Below the pieces are notes generated by a model, which did no database searches, was not told where the DNA came from, and worked only from the letters and a program-made list of their open reading frames with translations. From Deltaproteobacteria bacterium (GTDB taxonomy: Bacteria > Desulfobacterota > Desulfobacteria > Desulfobacterales > Desulfosarcinaceae), in NCBI GenBank assembly GCA_020444075.1, contig JAHLLR010000012.1:1-64000 (forward strand): a stretch of 64,000 bases of DNA. The letters run 5' to 3'. A program made the translations under genes and the position numbers. Positions 59,643 through 64,000 of the stretch are shown in pieces. How positions within the stretch are numbered: position 1 is the stretch's first letter; every line of letters starts with the position of its first letter.

Positions 59643-60299
59643 TCACATGTTTTTATGTGTCTTTGGCGGTTGTTTGGGATGTAATATCCGCTGGATACCC
59701 ACCACCCGCCCCTGAATCAGCACATCGTCAAACCCGTAGCGCATGGTCGGGTAGTCGGGGTTTTCCGGTCGCAGTTCCACGTGGTCCCGGTGGAGAAAGA
59801 ACCGTTTTACCGTGGCGTCCTCCCCGTGGATCAGGGCCACGACGATCTCTCCGCTTTCGGCGTACTGGCGGGGTGCGCACACGGCCATGTCCCCGTCCAG
59901 GATGCCCGCCTCTTTCATGGAATCCCCCCGTACCCGCAGGGCGAAAAGATGCTGGCCGCGGTAAAGGGTGCCGTCCAGCACCAGGCTGCCATCCCACTCC
60001 TGCTGGGCGTACAGGGGCAGGCCGGCGGTGACCCGACCCACTACCGGCACTTCCCGCCACCGCTGGGCCGCCGTTGTCTCACCGGTAGGACTGAGCAGGT
60101 GAAGGGTGCGGCTGTAGCGGCCCTGGCGCTTGACCACGTTTTTTTGCTCCAACAGCTTCAGGCTCTGGGAGACGGCGGCATGGCTGACTCCCAGGTCATG
60201 AGCCGCTTGGCGGAGACTGGGCGTGCTGCCGGTGCGTCGGATCATGGTTTTCAGATAATCGAAAAGCCGTTTCTGAGCCGGCGTCAGTTCGAATCCCAT
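59643..60299 (-). CDS. lexA: LexA repressor
   Basis: A 218-residue S24 repressor. The winged helix at 1-65 (LTPAQKRLFDYLK, and VSHAAVSQSLKLLEQ as recognition region) differs from E. coli LexA, so its operator should differ too. The autocleavage site is Ala92-Gly93 in GRVTAGLPLYA; the catalytic Ser is S127 in RGDSMKE and the Lys is K165 in ATVKRFF. RecA-triggered self-cleavage would release SOS genes. The promoter at 60370-60397 with a downstream palindrome suggests autoregulation. It is divergent from nth. Confidence 0.93.
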   Translation of the reverse strand: MGFELTPAQKRLFDYLKTMIRRTGSTPSLRQAAHDLGVSHAAVSQSLKLLEQKNVVKRQGRYSRTLHLLSPTGETTAAQRWREVPVVGRVTAGLPLYAQQEWDGSLVLDGTLYRGQHLFALRVRGDSMKEAGILDGDMAVCAPRQYAESGEIVVALIHGEDATVKRFFLHRDHVELRPENPDYPTMRYGFDDVLIQGRVVGIQRILHPKQPPKTHKNM

Positions 60300-60324
60300 T
60301 TTGCCTCTCCATGCATCGATGACC

Positions 60325-60355
60325 CACTCAACTTTCGGATTCCGAAAATTGGGTG
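60325..60355. promoter_or_regulatory. candidate LexA operator
   Basis: CACTCAACTTTCGG (60325-60338) and CCGAAAATTGGGTG (60342-60355) form a long inverted repeat, mismatched at only two of 14 positions, with a perfect core TTTCGGA-T-TCCGAAA (60333-60347). It lies directly downstream of the lexA -10 box, over the likely transcription start, the normal site for an autoregulatory operator. Confidence 0.65.
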
Positions 60356-60369
60356 ATTAAGCTGCCTCC

Positions 60370-60397
60370 ATTATAAAAAACAAAATGTAAATGTCAA
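60370..60397 (-). promoter_or_regulatory. sigma70 promoter of lexA
   Basis: On the minus strand TTGACA (60392-60397) and TATAAT (60370-60375) match the consensus exactly, with a 16-base spacer. The AT-rich surroundings contain a second inverted repeat, ACAAAA with TTTTGT, 19 bases apart. The leader to the lexA ATG is about 65 bases. Confidence 0.85.
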
Positions 60398-60540
60398 TGT
60401 AAAGTTTTGTGTGGCTGTATGACTTTACAAATGCGGCGATACGGACGCGGGGCTTTACCTGAACGGTCGGTCGGTGTATGGATGCACGGTAGCGCTGATG
60501 TTGCCCGTCTCTCCTATGGACCCGGAAAGAACCGATTGCC

Positions 60541-61206
60541 ATGACCCCACAGACAGCTTTTGATATCGACCGCTTTGTTGCCGCCATCGAAGCCAATTAC
60601 CGCCAGTGGAATCCGCCCATCATCACCTTTATTGCCAACCGCGGGGCCACCCCTTTCGAGGTTCTGGTCTCCACCCTGCTGTCCCTGCGCACCAAGGACG
60701 AAGTGACCGGTGTGGCTGCCCAGCGGTTGCTGGCGGTGGCCCGGACGCCGGAAGCGATGGTCAAGCTGCCGGCGCGGGAAATCGAAACACTGATCTATCC
60801 GGTGGGGTTCTATCCCACCAAAGCCAAGCGGCTGCTGTCCATCAGCCGGATATTGCTGGACCGCCACGGCGGCAAGGTGCCGGATACCCTGGAGGAACTT
60901 ACCGCCCTGCCCGGTGTGGGCCGCAAGACCGCCAACCTGGTTCTCGTGGAAGGGTTCAAAATCCCGGCTATCTGTGTGGACACCCACGTGCACCGGATCA
61001 GCAACCGCATCGGCTACGTCAAGACGAAAGCTCCGGACAAGACCGAGCAGGTGCTGCGCAAGAAACTGCCCAGGCGGCACTGGGTCCGCTACAACGAACT
61101 GCTGGTGGCCTTCGGCCAGGTGCTGTGCCGGCCCGTTTCCCCTTTTTGCAGCCGATGCCCGGTGGCCGCCATGTGCCCGAGAATTGGAGTGGACCGCCAC
61201 CGTTGA
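60541..61206 (+). CDS. nth: endonuclease III
   Basis: A 221-residue HhH-GPD glycosylase/lyase. The helix-hairpin-helix with catalytic Lys is LPGVGRKTANLVL near 122, the catalytic Asp lies in CVDTHVHRISNR, and the FeS cluster cysteines are in CRPVSPFCSRCPVAAMC near 199-215. It removes oxidised pyrimidines and cuts the abasic site. It is divergent from lexA and followed by xth after a palindromic repeat. Confidence 0.95.
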   Translation: MTPQTAFDIDRFVAAIEANYRQWNPPIITFIANRGATPFEVLVSTLLSLRTKDEVTGVAAQRLLAVARTPEAMVKLPAREIETLIYPVGFYPTKAKRLLSISRILLDRHGGKVPDTLEELTALPGVGRKTANLVLVEGFKIPAICVDTHVHRISNRIGYVKTKAPDKTEQVLRKKLPRRHWVRYNELLVAFGQVLCRPVSPFCSRCPVAAMCPRIGVDRHR

Positions 61207-61211
61207 TACGC

Positions 61212-61318
61212 TGTAGGCGTTGAGATAATCAATTTGGACGGCGTTATCGGTCGTCGCAGTATACCAAATACGGCTTCCTCCCTCTAGTCTTGCCAAATTG
61301 ATTAGCTCAACGCCTACA
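61212..61318. repeat. long imperfect palindrome between nth and xth
   Basis: The 26-base arms 61212-61237 and 61293-61318 match in reverse complement at 25 of 26 positions (TGTAGGCGTTGAG at the outer side, CAATTTGG at the inner side), enclosing 55 bases. The arms begin right after the nth stop and end before the xth ribosome binding site. Confidence 0.9.
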
Positions 61319-61331
61319 TTAGGAGGCAACC

Positions 61332-62120
61332 ATGCCAACGCAAACCATCAAACTGATTTCCTGGAACGTCAACGGCTACCGGGCCGTCATGAAAAAGGAT
61401 TTTCTGGCATCCATCCGCAGCCTGGATGCCGACATCGTTGGGCTCCAGGAAACCAAGCTCCAGGAAGGCCAGTTGACCCGAACCATGAAGGCCATCGATG
61501 ATTACGAGGCCGCCTTTTCCTTTTCAACGGTTAAAAAAGGATACAGTGGGGTGGCCGCTTATTCACGCCTGGTTCCCCGGGCGGTGCGCCACGGCATCGG
61601 CATCCCCCGGTTCGACGATGAAGGCCGCGTGGTGGAACTGGAATTCGATGCATTTACGTTTTTTAACGTCTATTTCCCCAACGGCCAGATCAGCGAGGAG
61701 CGCCTCCACTACAAACTGGACTTCTACCAGGCCTTTTTCGATTATGCCGAAAGGTTGCGCAAACAGGGAAAAAGCCTGATCATCACCGGTGATTTCAACA
61801 CGGCCCACAACGACATTGACCTGAAGCACCCCGGGCCCAATTCCAAGCGATCCGGATTCCTGCCCATTGAACGCCGGTGGCTGGACCGCATCGTCGGGAT
61901 GGGCTACGTGGACACGTTTCGCCACCGCTATCCCGATGCGGTGAAATACTCATGGTGGTCCTACCGCTTCAATGCCCGGAAAAACAACGCCGGCTGGCGT
62001 ATCGACTATTTTTTCGTTTCCGAGGACATTATCCGGAAAGGATGGCTGAAAGATGCGTTCATCGACAACGACATTTTCGGATCGGATCATTGCCCGGTCG
62101 GGATAGTTCTTGAACTCTAA
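61332..62120 (+). CDS. xth: exodeoxyribonuclease III
   Basis: A 262-residue AP endonuclease of the EEP superfamily. Metal and catalytic residues: Asn in SWNVNGYRA, Glu in GLQETKL, Asp and Asn in GDFNTAHNDIDL, and the final GSDHCPVG with Asp and His. Tyr and Trp of the active site are in YSWWSYR. It cuts 5' of abasic sites and resects 3' ends. With nth it forms a base-excision repair pair. AGGAGGCAACC precedes the ATG. Confidence 0.95.
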   Translation: MPTQTIKLISWNVNGYRAVMKKDFLASIRSLDADIVGLQETKLQEGQLTRTMKAIDDYEAAFSFSTVKKGYSGVAAYSRLVPRAVRHGIGIPRFDDEGRVVELEFDAFTFFNVYFPNGQISEERLHYKLDFYQAFFDYAERLRKQGKSLIITGDFNTAHNDIDLKHPGPNSKRSGFLPIERRWLDRIVGMGYVDTFRHRYPDAVKYSWWSYRFNARKNNAGWRIDYFFVSEDIIRKGWLKDAFIDNDIFGSDHCPVGIVLEL

Positions 62121-62138
62121 GCGGTTGAGGGCTTGCCA

Positions 62139-62936
62139 ATGCCAATGGTGAAGATCGGTGGCCTGGACGTGCACTATGAAATCCACGGGGAAGGAGAGAC
62201 CATCGTACTGCTGCACAACGGATTCGCCTGCGGCATGATGTGGGAAGGGATCTATCCGATGCTGGTGGCGGCCGGTTTCCGGGTGCTGTTATACGACCGG
62301 CGCGGATTCGGTCGGTCGGATGGCGGTGCTGATTTCGCCGGCCACTATGTGGATGAGGATTTCCGCGAACATAGCGTGTCGGCAATGGCTGAATTGGTGG
62401 CTCTGCTGGAGCTCGACCGCTTTCACATCGTCGGCCAGTGCGAAGGGGGCGTGGTGGGTGTGGACTATGCCGTTCGTTTTCCTGGCCAGGTCAGAACCCT
62501 CGTCACTGCCAGCACCCTGTGCCACAGCGTCATCTCAATGCAGGCGTTCAACCGTCAGAAGTTGCCGGCAACTTTTGACGACCTGGCTCCGGCGCTTCAA
62601 AAAAAATACATCCGCTGGCACGGCGCCGACCGGGGGAGGATCTTCTACGACATCTGTGCTCAGGGGGGCGGTTGTTATGGCCAAACCGGCTTTTTCGATC
62701 TCCGGCCAGCCATTTCACAGGTGACCTGTCCGATCCTGGTCATGTACCCGGACCGGGGCTATTTTTTCGATGTGGAACAGGGGGTTGACTTTTACCGCCA
62801 TTCGATCAAGGGTGAACTGCTGGTTTTTCCCAAATGCGGGCACAACATTTTCGAGCACTACCCGCAGATGTATGCCCGCCAAGTGGTGGACTTCATCCGA
62901 CGGCAGCGGTCACCTTCCCGGGCGGCCGAAGCGTAG
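62139..62936 (+). CDS. alpha/beta hydrolase with Cys at the nucleophile elbow
   Basis: About 265 residues. The oxyanion-hole region is LLHNGFACG, followed by LLYDRRGFGRSD. The nucleophile elbow reads GQCEGG near residue 101, where most relatives have G-x-S-x-G. The acid lies in MYPDRGYFF and the His in CGHNIFEHYP. A Cys nucleophile is known from dienelactone hydrolases. The substrate is unknown. Several starts (TTG 62133, ATG 62139, ATG 62145) are possible; GAGGG at 62126-62131 best fits the ATG at 62139. Confidence 0.8.
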   Translation: MPMVKIGGLDVHYEIHGEGETIVLLHNGFACGMMWEGIYPMLVAAGFRVLLYDRRGFGRSDGGADFAGHYVDEDFREHSVSAMAELVALLELDRFHIVGQCEGGVVGVDYAVRFPGQVRTLVTASTLCHSVISMQAFNRQKLPATFDDLAPALQKKYIRWHGADRGRIFYDICAQGGGCYGQTGFFDLRPAISQVTCPILVMYPDRGYFFDVEQGVDFYRHSIKGELLVFPKCGHNIFEHYPQMYARQVVDFIRRQRSPSRAAEA

Positions 62937-63062
62937 AAAAATTAGCAGGCGGTTTTTTTTTCGTTTCTAAAAAGCAGTTGACGGATGGTCGGGTGAAATG
63001 TCAGTAAAAGAAGGGGACTGGATCACATCTTGGGAATTGCCGGAACCGGGGAGGGCACCAGG

Positions 63063-63638
63063 TTGAAAAACAATTATATCGATGATCTCATCCATTCTGT
63101 GGCACGGGTGGTCAAGCCGAATGTCCCGTTGCTGAAAGACGTTCTGGTGATCGGCGGCATGCCTGATAAAACACAGAACCTGCAATATCTGAGCTACAAC
63201 CGCGATACCACCCAGGCCAGAGGCCTGTCCTGTGAATTCTCCGCCGTGGCGGTGATCAATAACCGGCGAGCCGAGGAATGGCAGCTCACCGGGTATCCCA
63301 AAAAAATCAGCCGCTGGTTATTTAGTTCCCGATGGGCCCGCAACCCGTTGGATCTGTTTTTGAACAACCTCCGGTGCAACCCGGCGGTCATATCCGTTCT
63401 GGCCGGGGCGAGCAGCAATTTTACCCTGCTTGGCATCCTGACCGAAACCGAGCTTCATGGGTCCGGGCTGACGAATCGGCGGGCGCAGTACATCTGTCCG
63501 GTTGTGGCCGTACCCGGCATCGAGGTTGCCGCCCTGCAAACCATCCAGGCCTTTGAATCGGCCAACCAAATTAAAAAGTCAGGGATTATCGGCTTCCAGC
63601 TGTATCGAAAGACCGGCCGACAGATGGCCGGGACCTGA
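63063..63638 (+). CDS. hypothetical protein
   Basis: A 191-residue protein, read from a TTG behind GGGGAGGG (the frame is open from 63030). It has no membrane segment or known motif; it includes VLVIGGMPDKTQNLQYLSYN, CEFSAVAVINNRRAEEW and a hydrophobic middle. It lies alone between the hydrolase gene and convergent ftsY. Confidence 0.55.
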   Translation: MKNNYIDDLIHSVARVVKPNVPLLKDVLVIGGMPDKTQNLQYLSYNRDTTQARGLSCEFSAVAVINNRRAEEWQLTGYPKKISRWLFSSRWARNPLDLFLNNLRCNPAVISVLAGASSNFTLLGILTETELHGSGLTNRRAQYICPVVAVPGIEVAALQTIQAFESANQIKKSGIIGFQLYRKTGRQMAGT

Positions 63639-63696
63639 AAAAAAGGGTTCAAGGATTCCAGGGGTCAAGGGTTCAAGGATTGAATCCAATCCAGTC

Positions 63697-64000
63697 CTAA
63701 AATAACGCCTCCACGAACTGCTTCGGGTCGAATGGTTGAAGGTCTTCGACGTTTTCTCCCACACCGATATATTTCAGCGGGATGTTCAGGCCGCTGCAGA
63801 TGCTCACCACGATGCCGCCCTTCGCCGTACCATCCAGCTTGGTGAGTGCGATGCCGGTGACCCCCAGCGCCTCGTTGAACATCTTGGCCTGTGACAGGGC
63901 ATTCTGGCCCGTGGTGGCGTCCAGTACCAGCAGCACCTCATGGGGAGCGCCGGGCATCCGTTTGGCCAGGGTGCGTTGGATCTTTTTGATCTCTTCCATC
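63697..64000 (-). CDS. ftsY: signal recognition particle receptor FtsY (3' end)
   Basis: The last 100 or so codons of an SRP GTPase running off the right edge of the window. It shows the G3-G5 region wording: [27 protein letters not shown] (the TKxD guanine motif) and the C-terminal [27 protein letters not shown] of FtsY. It docks the ribosome-SRP complex at the membrane. The N-terminal part is outside the window. Confidence 0.95.
   Translation of the reverse strand, partial: MEEIKKIQRTLAKRMPGAPHEVLLVLDATTGQNALSQAKMFNEALGVTGIALTKLDGTAKGGIVVSICSGLNIPLKYIGVGENVEDLQPFDPKQFVEALF

Noticed and set aside
61212-61318. possible integron attC site or insertion sequence
   Set aside because: No integrase or transposase is near, and the arms do not show attC core sites; it is listed as a palindromic repeat only.

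Overview
The window looks like a chromosomal piece of a GC-rich, anaerobic Desulfobacterota (delta-proteobacterial) bacterium, most likely a sulfate-reducing or syntrophic Desulfobacterales relative. The evidence is a complete lower benzoyl-CoA pathway, ferredoxin-dependent indolepyruvate oxidoreductase, ADP-forming acyl-CoA synthetase, Cys-rich PAS kinases and the intergenic repeat types. No rRNA, tRNA, CRISPR array, phage or transposase was seen. The species call is inference.

Left end (1-4300): a Fic gene that has lost its N-terminal part, a CPBP membrane protease, a decayed plsB-like acyltransferase pseudogene (in-frame stop plus frameshift), an intact DUF374-type acyltransferase and khpA. 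A strong bidirectional terminator at 4260-4296 closes the large operon to its right.

Aromatic catabolism block (4319-22761, all minus strand): in transcription order oah, an SDR dehydrogenase, an SCP2-type thiolase with its DUF35 partner, dch, had, iorA, iorB, paaK, a PanE-like reductase, an HgdC-type activase, an HgdB/BcrB-type iron-sulfur protein, an ADP-forming acyl-CoA synthetase, an AMP-forming acyl-CoA ligase and a second thiolase. Dch, Had, Oah, the SDR and the thiolase together would take cyclohexadienoyl-CoA to glutaryl-CoA plus acetyl-CoA. IorAB and PaaK would feed arylacetyl-CoA. The reductase-like pair is odd: one large subunit and one ATPase, not the four-subunit class I or the multi-subunit class II benzoyl-CoA reductase. 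A promoter with a perfect inverted repeat precedes oah. Across the divergent gap sit two GNAT acetyltransferases, one a clear AcuA homologue, next to an operon whose ligase carries the PX4GK acetylation motif.

Middle (24900-52960): housekeeping and signalling genes. These are RNase HI, PilZ protein, WYL regulator, methyltransferase, UspA, thioesterase, GalT-like protein, zinc-ribbon rhomboid, aldo/keto reductase, a nuclease-helicase fusion, Cys-rich small proteins, a NarL/NarX-type pair, a CNT nucleoside transporter, YqeY, an OmpR/HAMP-kinase pair, a hybrid kinase, a periplasmic HtrA protease, an FmdB zinc ribbon, an inositol-phosphatase-like protein, PepD and a J-domain protein.

Right end (53000-64000): a DNA damage block. 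On the minus strand lie lexA, a DUF72 gene, an ImuB-like Y-family protein without catalytic acids, a ROK kinase and dnaE2. Divergent to lexA are nth and xth. lexA has a near-consensus sigma70 promoter with a perfect TTTCGGA-T-TCCGAAA palindrome just downstream. The window ends inside ftsY. Several families of imperfect palindromic and short tandem repeats lie between genes, one forming the stop codon region of dnaE2.
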